Part shown: in pieces, positions 37,323 to 45,318 of the stretch
Position numbering within the stretch: the stretch's first letter is position 1
How the letters are laid out: every line of letters starts with the position of its first letter
From: Pelomonas sp. Root1444
GTDB taxonomy: Bacteria > Pseudomonadota > Gammaproteobacteria > Burkholderiales > Burkholderiaceae_C
Direction: 5' to 3'
DNA: 64,000 nt
Assembly (NCBI RefSeq): GCF_001426885.1
Contig: NZ_LMFP01000028.1
Span: 829,811 to 893,810 of the forward strand
Program-made: the position numbers and the translations under genes
The notes under the pieces: model-generated
Database searches by the model: none
What the model saw: the letters and a program-made list of their open reading frames with translations, nothing else
Told to the model about the DNA's origin: nothing

Positions 37323-37340
37323 TGATATCTCGGTATATCA
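37323..37340. promoter_or_regulatory. Candidate LacI-family operator
   Basis: TGATAT and ATATCA (perfect 6-base arms) flank CTCGGT, whose centre is CG; 14 of 18 positions are symmetric. A central CpG palindrome of this length is the usual LacI-family site. It lies in a locally AT-rich 180-base gap between the halogenase-like gene and the lipoprotein/TonB receptor genes, so one bound repressor could control both directions. Confidence 0.6.
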
Positions 37341-37427
37341 ATATTCCACATTGCGGAGTGGCGTGGGGTGCGGAACAACACCTCCCGGGAAAAACACTCA
37401 GCTCACCAGAGAACGAGGAGAGACATC

Positions 37428-39002
37428 GTGACGAAAAAATGGGTTCCACATGCCGGCAAGTTGACGCTTTTGGCGGCGTGCGCAATGTTGGCCGCCTGCG
37501 GCGGCGGCGGTGAAGGGGCGAACGCGGGCGGGCGCCAGCAGTTCATCACCTTCAAATATCCCGGCGGCGGCGAACTGGAGCAGGTGAAGACGCTGTCGGC
37601 CACCACGACGTCGGGCCTGGCGGTGAGCTTCAAGTCGTCCACGCCGGACTTCTGCACCGTGTCGGGTGATCAACTCACGTTGGTGAAGGCGGGCGAGTGC
37701 CGCGTCATCGCCAGTCAAGCGGGCGGAAAAACCGATGACGGCGTCCAGTGGGCCGCCGCGGACGATGCCGATCAGTTGTTCACGGTGCTGAAGCACCCCC
37801 AGCTGCCGATCGTGCCACTCGCTGTGATGGTGCGGGCGAGCAGCGCGAACGTGGAGCTGTCGGCCACGACCTCGGCCGGGATCGCGGCGACGTACACGTC
37901 CACCACGCCAACCGTTTGCACGGTCAGCGGCAAGACCTTGACGGCCTCGGGCGCCGGGCTCTGCATGCTGGGCGTGACGGCGCCGGCAAATGACCACTAC
38001 GCCGCGCTCGAAGGGGGAGTCGCGGCAATCGCAGTCGGACCGATCCCCCCGATGGTGGTCCAAAGGCAGAACAAGACCCAAACGATCGCGCTTGCCGCAG
38101 TTGACGCGAGCGGCAGCGCACTGACCTATTCAAGCACCGCGCCCGCGGTGTGCTCGGTCTCCGGCACTTCTCTTCAGCTGACTGCCGATGGTCTTTGCAC
38201 ATTGAGCATGTCCGGGGCAAACGGCGCTTCCGAAACGCTCACCGTGAACGTCGGCCCGCGATTCTTCGCGTCCGGCTTCAACGCGACCACGAGTCGCACC
38301 GCGGAGCTGGGTGGGATCGACTCCAACGGCGGGTTCCCGGATGCCTCCTGGTGTGGTGCGGTGACGCCGTCGTACTGCAATCTCTCGGTGACCCCCTTCT
38401 CCGCGACCTTCAGCTTCGACATCAAGCCGTCGAACAACCCCAACTGGAAGGGCGACTTCGGCTGGTCGTACTACACCTTCGAGATCGGCGCGCCGATGAA
38501 GCAAAACGGTTCCACGTTCGAGGCTCTGCCCTTCGACGTGAAGACCGAGGAGTCGCTGTTCGTCACGCTGAACATGAACCAGACGCTGTTCGACGGGAAG
38601 GGCGGCGTTTTCGTCCGCGTCAAGACCAATCACCTGCTGAAGAAGTCCGATGGCTCCGACTGCTACGTGACGGTATCGACGCACGTGCTGCCAACCTCTG
38701 CGGCACCTGCGGGCTACGTGCTTCCGTTCAAGGACTTCGCCGTGACGGACAAGTGCGAAAGCGCCGATTTGCCCCAGACCGAGGGCTGGATGTTCGACTG
38801 GGGCGTCTCGGCTGAATCGAAGGCCGCTGCGCTCAAGGAAATCAGGACTTACGGCATCCGCGCACTGCAGTTCGCGCCGAACGGCCTGAACACCACCCGG
38901 CCGACGCCCAATGCCGACGGCTCCGTGCCCACCGATCCGAAAGATGCGGCCTACACGCTGAGCACCGGCATCACCGTCTTCGGCCCGATCACTGTGCAGT
39001 GA
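37428..39002 (+). CDS. Lipoprotein with three Ig-like repeats, candidate surface glycan-binding protein
   Basis: A 524-aa protein I cannot assign to a known family. The GTG at 37428 has GAGGAG nine bases upstream. The signal ends in a lipobox (LAACGGGG, lipidated Cys24). Residues about 36-277 hold three repeats of roughly 75-85 aa, each with a TxxxCxVSG strand and a second Cys 15 residues on (Cys76/91, 164/179, 242/257), as in bacterial Ig-like domains. Residues 278-524 form a separate beta-rich domain with many aromatics (NPNWKGDFGWSYYTFEIG, EGWMFDWGVSAESKA). It directly precedes a TonB-dependent receptor on the same strand. By position it may capture xyloglucan at the cell surface, like SGBPs of Bacteroidetes loci; this is inference. 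Confidence 0.72.
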   Translation: MTKKWVPHAGKLTLLAACAMLAACGGGGEGANAGGRQQFITFKYPGGGELEQVKTLSATTTSGLAVSFKSSTPDFCTVSGDQLTLVKAGECRVIASQAGGKTDDGVQWAAADDADQLFTVLKHPQLPIVPLAVMVRASSANVELSATTSAGIAATYTSTTPTVCTVSGKTLTASGAGLCMLGVTAPANDHYAALEGGVAAIAVGPIPPMVVQRQNKTQTIALAAVDASGSALTYSSTAPAVCSVSGTSLQLTADGLCTLSMSGANGASETLTVNVGPRFFASGFNATTSRTAELGGIDSNGGFPDASWCGAVTPSYCNLSVTPFSATFSFDIKPSNNPNWKGDFGWSYYTFEIGAPMKQNGSTFEALPFDVKTEESLFVTLNMNQTLFDGKGGVFVRVKTNHLLKKSDGSDCYVTVSTHVLPTSAAPAGYVLPFKDFAVTDKCESADLPQTEGWMFDWGVSAESKAAALKEIRTYGIRALQFAPNGLNTTRPTPNADGSVPTDPKDAAYTLSTGITVFGPITVQ

Positions 39003-39044
39003 CGGCCCCTCGGACGCAATACAACGATCAACAGAGACACATCC

Positions 39045-42000
39045 ATGAGACAGTTTCGAACCACAGCTATCCACCGCGGCGTCATTCAGCTCGCGCTGCT
39101 GAGCGTCGGCGGTGCCGCGCTGGCGCAGGCTCAGCCGGCCGAGGACAAGAAGCCCCAATCGCTCGAGACCGTGGTCGTCAAGGGCACGCGTGCCGCGCTG
39201 CAGAGCGCGCAGAAGATCAAGCAGAACTCCGAGGAGATCGTCGACTCGGTCGTTGCCGACGAGGCAGGCAAGCTGCCCGACAAGTCCATCACCGAAGTGC
39301 TGCAGCGCATCGTCGGCGTGACGATCGAGCGCCTGCGCTCGACCAACAACGACCCCAAGCACTTCTCCGAAGGCAGTGACGACCGCATCAACGTGCGTGG
39401 CCTGTCGTGGGGATCGTCCACGCTCAATGGACGCGAACTGTTCTCCGCCGGCTGGCCGGGTCGCGACCTGAGCTGGAGCGCGGTGCCGTCCGAACTGATG
39501 GCAGCCGTGGACGTCTACAAGAACCCGTCGGCCGAAAGGATCGAAGGCGGCGTCAGCGGCCAGGTGGACCTGCGCACTCACCTGCCCTTCAACTTCAACG
39601 GCACCAAGAGCGTCGTCAGGTTCGGCAGCAACTACGAGCAAAAGACGAAGAAGGCGGCGCCAGCGCTCTCGGCCATCTATTCGACCCGATGGGACACTGA
39701 CTCGGGCCAATGGGGCGCGCTGGTCGACGTGGCTCTGAACCACTCGACCTACGAACAGCAGAAGCTGGAGCTGCAGCCCTACTTCCCCCGCACCGACGTG
39801 ATCCCCGGCCAGACGGTGTGGGCACCGGGCGCGGCCAACTGGGGCCAGAACGTCGGGACCACGGACCGCAGGGGCTTGTATGGCGCACTGCAGTGGAAGA
39901 AGAACGACATGCAGTCGTCGCTGACGGCCTTCATTTCCAAAGGCCGGGACGAGAACACCGGCTCCAACATCTATCCCAGCTTCTCCGACCCGAACTACAA
40001 CGCCTCGCCCTACAACGTCCTCATCGAGAGGCCGGTGGTCGACGACCGCGGCGTGGTGGTGTCGGGCCACTACAGCTATCCGTTGCGGCTGCCCACGTAC
40101 CCTGACGGGACCATCAACTGGTCGTATGGCGGCAAGGGCGCGAACCAGTTCGCCGACGGCGGCCTGAGCATGGGCACCAGCCGCGCGTTCACCGAGCACC
40201 GCAGCACCACCAGTGAACTGGCCTGGAACTTCAAGTGGGCCATCAATGAAAACTGGGCCGTGCAGAACGACCTGCAGTGGGTGAAGTCGTCCTTCCGCAC
40301 CCGTGGTGAGGAAGTGCAGACGGCCACCTTCATGCCGAGCATGGACATCACGACCAACGGCAATGCGCCGGTGCAGATGGGTTTCGACCAGAAGACGCGG
40401 GACTTCCTGGCCGACCCCGGCAACTACTACTGGCTGTCGGTGATGCCCGGTCGGCTCAAGGGTGACGCCAACCTGTACGCCTGGAAGGTCGACGCGAAGC
40501 GCACGTTCGAACATCCGGTGCTGCGCGACTTCGCCTTCGGCCTGCGTACCACATACCGCACCTCGGTGCGCGAACAGGCGGTCTTCGGCGGACAGACGCA
40601 GAACGTGGACGCGAGCGTGGGCTGGCAGTCGGTTGCCATCCCGTGGCAGGTGCGCCAGACGGGCACGGCCGGCCAGTTGCCCAACATCAAGAACGACGAC
40701 CCCAACAATTCCTGGCAGTCGCGCGCCAATTTCGGCTACCTGAGCGACCCGCGCTACGGCGGCGCCGCCCCGACGGAGATCTACAACTACGCGCCCTTCG
40801 GCGGCAACCAGCCGCCGAGCGTGGTCTTCCCCACCTATGCCGGCATCAAGGATCCCGCCACCTACGCCAAGCTGCTTCACGACGTGCGTTTCCAGCAATG
40901 CCTGGATTCCCAGAAGTGGGCGAATGACTGGAACACAAAGAATCCGACCAACACCGCGACGGTCCCGACGTGCGATCCCAACGCGGCGGACTACACCTTC
41001 GACACCAACCTGTACTACGGGCTGAATCCGTTCAAGATCAGCAACGTTGCTGAGCGCACCCACGCCGTCTACGGCAATCTGCGCTTCGGCTTCGACGACT
41101 GGCAGGTGCCGGTGGAAGGCAACGTCGGCGTTCGCTTGATCTACACCGGCCGCGCCTCCCACGGCTTCACGTCGTTCACCCACACATACGACAACAACAC
41201 GCCGCCGGATCTCCCGCGTTTCGGCAACATCAACGACCCCCTGGATGTCAAAGCGAGCCACGTCGACGCGCTGCCTTCCATGAACCTGAAGTTCAACCTG
41301 ACGGGCGACAACAAGGTCATCGGCCGCATCGGCATGGCCAAGAGCATCTACCGCCCCGGCTTCGACAAGGTGCAGGAAGCCGTGACGCTGGCGCAGACGG
41401 TCGACACCGCCAACCAGCTGGTCAACTACACCGGCAAGAACAACGGCAACGCGAAACTCAAGCCCCTGCAGTCGAACAACTTCGACCTTGCCCTCGAGTG
41501 GTACCCGCGCAGCGGCCAGACGCTCACGGCGACGTTGTTCTACAAGGATGTGAAGGACCTGGTCTACAACTCCACCTACACCCGCGCCTACGACAGCCTG
41601 GCGGGCAATCCGAAGATCTTCGTCATCACCGGCCCGCGCAACGCTGCGAGCGCCCGGCTGAGCGGCATCGAGCTGAATGCGGAGACCTACCTCGACCACT
41701 TCGACTTCCTGAAAGCCGTGTTGCCGGACTGGGCCAAGGGGTTCGGCGTGTCGGCCAACTACACCTACATCGGCAGCAAGCAGAAGTTCTACCGCGACGC
41801 CCAGACGAAGTACTGCCCCGCTTACAACACCCTCACCGACGACGCGATCAAGGTCTACGGTTGCGACACCAACGGCGTGCCTTTGGGTTCCTTGCCGGTG
41901 CCGGGCGTGGTCAAGAACGCCGCCAACTTCGCGCTGCGCTACGACCGCTACGGCTTCTCGGCCCGTCTGGCCTACAACTGGACGAGCCGCGTGCTGAAGA

Positions 42001-42308
42001 ACGTCGGCAACGACAACAGCCCGAACGGGCAGAACGGCACGAGCGCCGATCCGACGCGCCAGACGGCCTGCCGTGGTGGCGCCTGCCGGGACACGTGGTG
42101 GGGACTGCCTCAGTACCAGGAGGCCTTCGGCCAGTTGGACGGTGGCGTGTCGTACAGCTTCACGGACAAGCTCAACCTGGCGCTCAGCGTGACGAACCTG
42201 AACAACGTGACAGTTCGCCGCACGAACCTGCAGGCCCCGGGCTTCATGGGCTCGTCCTGGAACTTCCCCGGCCGCAGCTACAACCTGACGGGCAGCTACG
42301 AGTTCTGA
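39045..42308 (+). CDS. TonB-dependent receptor for oligosaccharide uptake
   Basis: A 1087-aa outer-membrane receptor with a signal peptide (residues 1-28) and a TonB box (LETVVVKG, about 40-47). The plug domain is evident (IVDSVVADEAGKLPDKSITEVLQRIVGVTIERL, DDRINVRGLSWGSSTLNGRELFS), and the barrel runs to a C-terminal aromatic residue (NLTGSYEF). The size and the KLPDKSITEVLQR plug type match the large carbohydrate-specific receptors of proteobacteria rather than siderophore receptors. It follows the lipoprotein by 42 bases and precedes secreted xyloglucanases, so it most likely imports xyloglucan oligosaccharides. No ferric-uptake genes are nearby. Confidence 0.93.
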   Translation: MRQFRTTAIHRGVIQLALLSVGGAALAQAQPAEDKKPQSLETVVVKGTRAALQSAQKIKQNSEEIVDSVVADEAGKLPDKSITEVLQRIVGVTIERLRSTNNDPKHFSEGSDDRINVRGLSWGSSTLNGRELFSAGWPGRDLSWSAVPSELMAAVDVYKNPSAERIEGGVSGQVDLRTHLPFNFNGTKSVVRFGSNYEQKTKKAAPALSAIYSTRWDTDSGQWGALVDVALNHSTYEQQKLELQPYFPRTDVIPGQTVWAPGAANWGQNVGTTDRRGLYGALQWKKNDMQSSLTAFISKGRDENTGSNIYPSFSDPNYNASPYNVLIERPVVDDRGVVVSGHYSYPLRLPTYPDGTINWSYGGKGANQFADGGLSMGTSRAFTEHRSTTSELAWNFKWAINENWAVQNDLQWVKSSFRTRGEEVQTATFMPSMDITTNGNAPVQMGFDQKTRDFLADPGNYYWLSVMPGRLKGDANLYAWKVDAKRTFEHPVLRDFAFGLRTTYRTSVREQAVFGGQTQNVDASVGWQSVAIPWQVRQTGTAGQLPNIKNDDPNNSWQSRANFGYLSDPRYGGAAPTEIYNYAPFGGNQPPSVVFPTYAGIKDPATYAKLLHDVRFQQCLDSQKWANDWNTKNPTNTATVPTCDPNAADYTFDTNLYYGLNPFKISNVAERTHAVYGNLRFGFDDWQVPVEGNVGVRLIYTGRASHGFTSFTHTYDNNTPPDLPRFGNINDPLDVKASHVDALPSMNLKFNLTGDNKVIGRIGMAKSIYRPGFDKVQEAVTLAQTVDTANQLVNYTGKNNGNAKLKPLQSNNFDLALEWYPRSGQTLTATLFYKDVKDLVYNSTYTRAYDSLAGNPKIFVITGPRNAASARLSGIELNAETYLDHFDFLKAVLPDWAKGFGVSANYTYIGSKQKFYRDAQTKYCPAYNTLTDDAIKVYGCDTNGVPLGSLPVPGVVKNAANFALRYDRYGFSARLAYNWTSRVLKNVGNDNSPNGQNGTSADPTRQTACRGGACRDTWWGLPQYQEAFGQLDGGVSYSFTDKLNLALSVTNLNNVTVRRTNLQAPGFMGSSWNFPGRSYNLTGSYEF

Positions 42309-42630
42309 GATCAGGGCACGACAGGCTTTTGTCGGGTCTTCTCTTGAGCCCGTGCCCCTGCCGCCCATGCTTGCCGCCCGGCCGCTGCCGGGCGGCAAGC
42401 CCACTTCATGCGACCCACGGCGTTCGGTGGCGACGCTGCCGTATCACCGCCGTCACGGCCCAGTCCATGGGCCGCTCGCATGCCTCGAGCGCTTCTCCGC
42501 GGCGCGGCTGAAATTGCCGCCCAAGTCCATCGTTGTCACCGAGGTCGAGCCCAGGCACTGAGCCGCCTCTCCATAACGCCCGAGATCGGAGGAGACAACC
42601 GGCCGGGCACCTTCCACTGAAAGGTAGAAC
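42309..42630. other. Intergenic region with hairpin and duplicated leader
   Basis: The gap of about 320 bases between the TonB receptor and the first GH74 gene holds no gene. A 12-base-pair hairpin (CTTGCCGCCCGG at 42370-42381 and its complement at 42388-42399, 6-base loop) is terminator-like but lacks a T-tract. The last 58 bases (from ATAACGC at 42573) closely match the leader of the downstream GH5 gene. Confidence 0.7.
42573..42630 (+). repeat. 5' leader copy A (GH74)
   Basis: This 58-base leader before the first GH74 start shares ATAACGC, a 15-base identical GGAGACAACCGGCCG, GAAAGGTA and the first codons (ATGAGACTG) with the leader of the GH5 gene at 45261-45318. Confidence 0.75.
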
Positions 42631-45159
42631 ATGAGACTGAAGTTGGGAACCTTGATGCTGGCCATGATGGCCGGTTCGGCTGCGCTCGCGCAGACCTGCA
42701 CGCCGACGGCCATCAAGCCTTATGTGCTGGTCAACGGCGGCTCCTGGCAGCAGACAAGCTCGGCCACCGTCAAGGTCGGCGACTGGGCCATCCTCGGCCC
42801 GCAGCCGACGTCCGGCGGCTCGTGGAGCTGGAGCGGCTGCGGCACCTCCGGCACCTCGCGTGAACAGACGATCTCGCCGACGGCGTCATGCACGGCCACC
42901 GCGACCTACACCAACAGCTGCGGCGCCAAGACGACGCAGGCCTTCGCCATCAAGTCCGGCACCTGGAGCAACGTGAAATGGGGCGGCGGCGGCTATGTCA
43001 CCGGCCTGATCTTCCACCCCACCAGCCGTGACGTGCTGTACGCCCGCACCGACATCGGTGGTGCCTACCGCTGGAACGAGTCCAACAAGACCTGGGTGCC
43101 GCTCACCGATGGCTTCGGCCCGTCCGAGAGCTTCTTCCAGGGCGCCGAGAGCATCGCGCTGGATCCCAACAACGACCAGCTGGTCTACATGGTGACGGGC
43201 CTGTCCAACTCGGCAGACGCCACCGCCCGGCTGTACAAGTCCAGCAACCGCGGCAGCAGCTGGACCGCAGTCAACCTGCCCTTCTCGGCCGGCTCCAACA
43301 ACGCCGGCCGCGCCATCGGCGAGCGGCTGATGGTCGACCCCAACAAGCCGTCCACGCTGTTCTACGGCTCGCGCACGGCCGGCCTCTGGAAGAGCACGGA
43401 TTCCGGCAACACCTGGAGCCAGGTGACCTCGCTGTCCTCGGTCAAGATGACGGCCGACCAGATCAGCGCCGCCGGCGGCAACATCAAGGGCGTCGGCGTG
43501 GTCGTCTACGACACCGGCACCCGCGGCTCGGGCAACGCCACGCAGACCATCTACGCGGCCATCGCGCCCGACTACGCCAGCGCCGCCGGCCTGACCTCCA
43601 ACCTCTACCGCTCCACCAACGGCGGCACATCGTGGAGCCCGGTGTCCACGCCGGTCACCGGCTACCACATCCCGCACATGGTGCGCGCGGCCGACGGCAT
43701 GTTCTACGTGGCGTTCACCCAGGGCTCGGGCCCGGGCGCCAACGGACCTGGCCGGCTCTACAAGTTCAACGGCACGACCTGGACCCCGCTTGCCAGCGTC
43801 GACCCGACGCAGTGGACGAGCTTCGGCTACGGCGGCCTGTCGGTCTCGGGCAGCGGCTCGACCACGCGCGTCGCACTGGGCGTGACCAACTCCTGGGGCA
43901 ACTACAGCGGCCAGCAGGTCGTGCAGCTCTCCAACAACGCCGGCCTGACCTGGCAGGAGATCGCCGCCGCCATGCCGCACTCGCCGGCCAGCGACGGCTT
44001 CTCGGGCTGGATCGACGATGTCGAGATCGACCCGTTCAACAGCGAGCGCGTGCTGCACGTGCACGGCGGCGGCATCTGGGAAACGCGCAACGCCTCCTCG
44101 ACCACACCGAGCTGGACCGAGCGCGTCGACGGCCTGGAGGAGACCGCCACGCTGGGCATTGCAACGCCGCCGGCCGGCGCGACCTACACACTGGTCGACA
44201 GCGCCGGCGACATCGGCACCTGGGTCTACACCAACCTGACGCAGAAGCCGACGCTGACCACGGGTGGTGACCGCATCAACGGCAACGCGGCCGACATGGC
44301 CTGGTCCGACCCGCAGTACATCGCGGCCGTCAGCTACTCGCACGCCACCAACGCCGGGCGGGGCCACTGGTCGGGCGACGGCGGCAGGACCTGGTCGGCA
44401 TTCGCGACGCTGCCCAACGGCGCCGCCGCCGGCGCAGGCACCGAAGCGAACATTGCCGTCCCGGCCCGCAACCGCGCCATTTGGGCGCCGACGAACGCCG
44501 TGCCCTCGTACACCACCAACAACGGCGCCAGCTGGACGTCGACCAACCTGCCGGCGCTGTCGAACATCAACGCCAACCGCGCCTACCGCGTCGTGGCCGA
44601 CCGCAAGAACCCGAACAAGGTTTATGCCTACGACTCGGGAGGCCAATGGTGGGGTCCGCAGGGCAAGGTCTACGTGTCGACCGACGGCGGCCAGAACTTC
44701 ACGCTGAGCCAGGGTTCCGTGAACGCCAACCTGCGCGCCAACCCCTTCGGGTTCACGTCGCTGGCGGTCAACCCCAATGCCGAAGGCCACCTCTGGCTGG
44801 CCGATGGCAACACGATCTACCGTTCGGTGGACTCGGGCGCGACCTGGACGAAGTTCAGCCAGTTCGACTCGATCTGGGGCGACCGCCAGACCTGGCAATG
44901 GCCTGTCGTGCAGGGCGCCAGCGCCATCGCGCTCGGCAAGCCGGCGCCCGGTTCGTCGTACTCGGCAGCGGTCTACGTGGTGGGCACGATCAACGGCGTC
45001 TGGGGCGTCTGGCGCTCTGACGACGCGGGGGCCAACTGGACCCGCATCAACGACGACTCGACCCGCTACGCCGGCATCGGCGTGATCGCGGCCGACCAGA
45101 ACATCTACGGCCGCCTCTACGTCAGCGGCAACGGTCGCGGCATCCTTTACAGCAACTAG
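42631..45159 (+). CDS. GH74 endo-xyloglucanase, secreted, with N-terminal binding-like module
   Basis: An 842-aa enzyme that cuts the beta-1,4-glucan backbone of xyloglucan. Signal peptide residues 1-21; a Cys-containing beta module at 22-110 (ILGPQPTSGGSWSWSGCG, repeated in the GH5 protein); then the tandem seven-bladed propellers of GH74. The conserved first catalytic Asp is Asp141 in LYARTDIGGAYRWNES; NAADMAWSDPQYIA probably carries the second. BNR/sialidase-like Asp-box strands (SSNRGSSWTAV, STDSGNTWSQV, SVDSGATWTKF) recur as expected. It starts the secreted enzyme block after the TonB receptor. No lipobox, so it is predicted to be freely secreted or periplasmic. Confidence 0.93.
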   Translation: MRLKLGTLMLAMMAGSAALAQTCTPTAIKPYVLVNGGSWQQTSSATVKVGDWAILGPQPTSGGSWSWSGCGTSGTSREQTISPTASCTATATYTNSCGAKTTQAFAIKSGTWSNVKWGGGGYVTGLIFHPTSRDVLYARTDIGGAYRWNESNKTWVPLTDGFGPSESFFQGAESIALDPNNDQLVYMVTGLSNSADATARLYKSSNRGSSWTAVNLPFSAGSNNAGRAIGERLMVDPNKPSTLFYGSRTAGLWKSTDSGNTWSQVTSLSSVKMTADQISAAGGNIKGVGVVVYDTGTRGSGNATQTIYAAIAPDYASAAGLTSNLYRSTNGGTSWSPVSTPVTGYHIPHMVRAADGMFYVAFTQGSGPGANGPGRLYKFNGTTWTPLASVDPTQWTSFGYGGLSVSGSGSTTRVALGVTNSWGNYSGQQVVQLSNNAGLTWQEIAAAMPHSPASDGFSGWIDDVEIDPFNSERVLHVHGGGIWETRNASSTTPSWTERVDGLEETATLGIATPPAGATYTLVDSAGDIGTWVYTNLTQKPTLTTGGDRINGNAADMAWSDPQYIAAVSYSHATNAGRGHWSGDGGRTWSAFATLPNGAAAGAGTEANIAVPARNRAIWAPTNAVPSYTTNNGASWTSTNLPALSNINANRAYRVVADRKNPNKVYAYDSGGQWWGPQGKVYVSTDGGQNFTLSQGSVNANLRANPFGFTSLAVNPNAEGHLWLADGNTIYRSVDSGATWTKFSQFDSIWGDRQTWQWPVVQGASAIALGKPAPGSSYSAAVYVVGTINGVWGVWRSDDAGANWTRINDDSTRYAGIGVIAADQNIYGRLYVSGNGRGILYSN

Positions 45160-45260
45160 CGCATGGCTCGAGGGGCTGGTGCGCAAGTCCTGGCGCCGGC
45201 CCTTCGGCTCAAGTCAAGCGCTATCGAGGAGGCCGCGCTCAGTCCCTGGGCCGGCCACAC

Positions 45261-45318
45261 ATAACGCTCGTTCCGGGGGAGACAACCGGCCGAGCCCTTC
45301 ACTTGGAAAGGTACAACC
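45261..45318 (+). repeat. 5' leader copy B (GH5)
   Basis: Matches the leader at 42573-42630 in length and sequence, including GGAGACAACCGGCCG and the purine-rich GGAAAGGTA region 5-8 bases before the start. The conservation extends into the first three codons, then drops. Confidence 0.75.

Noticed and set aside
39045-42308. Siderophore receptor assignment
   Set aside because: No iron-uptake genes are nearby. The size, the plug type and the surrounding glycosidases favour a carbohydrate receptor.
38130-42404. A 1424-aa open frame antisense to the TonB receptor
   Set aside because: It is a codon-bias shadow typical of GC-rich DNA. It is rich in Val/Arg/Gly with no family motif, and it lies exactly opposite genes with clear motifs.
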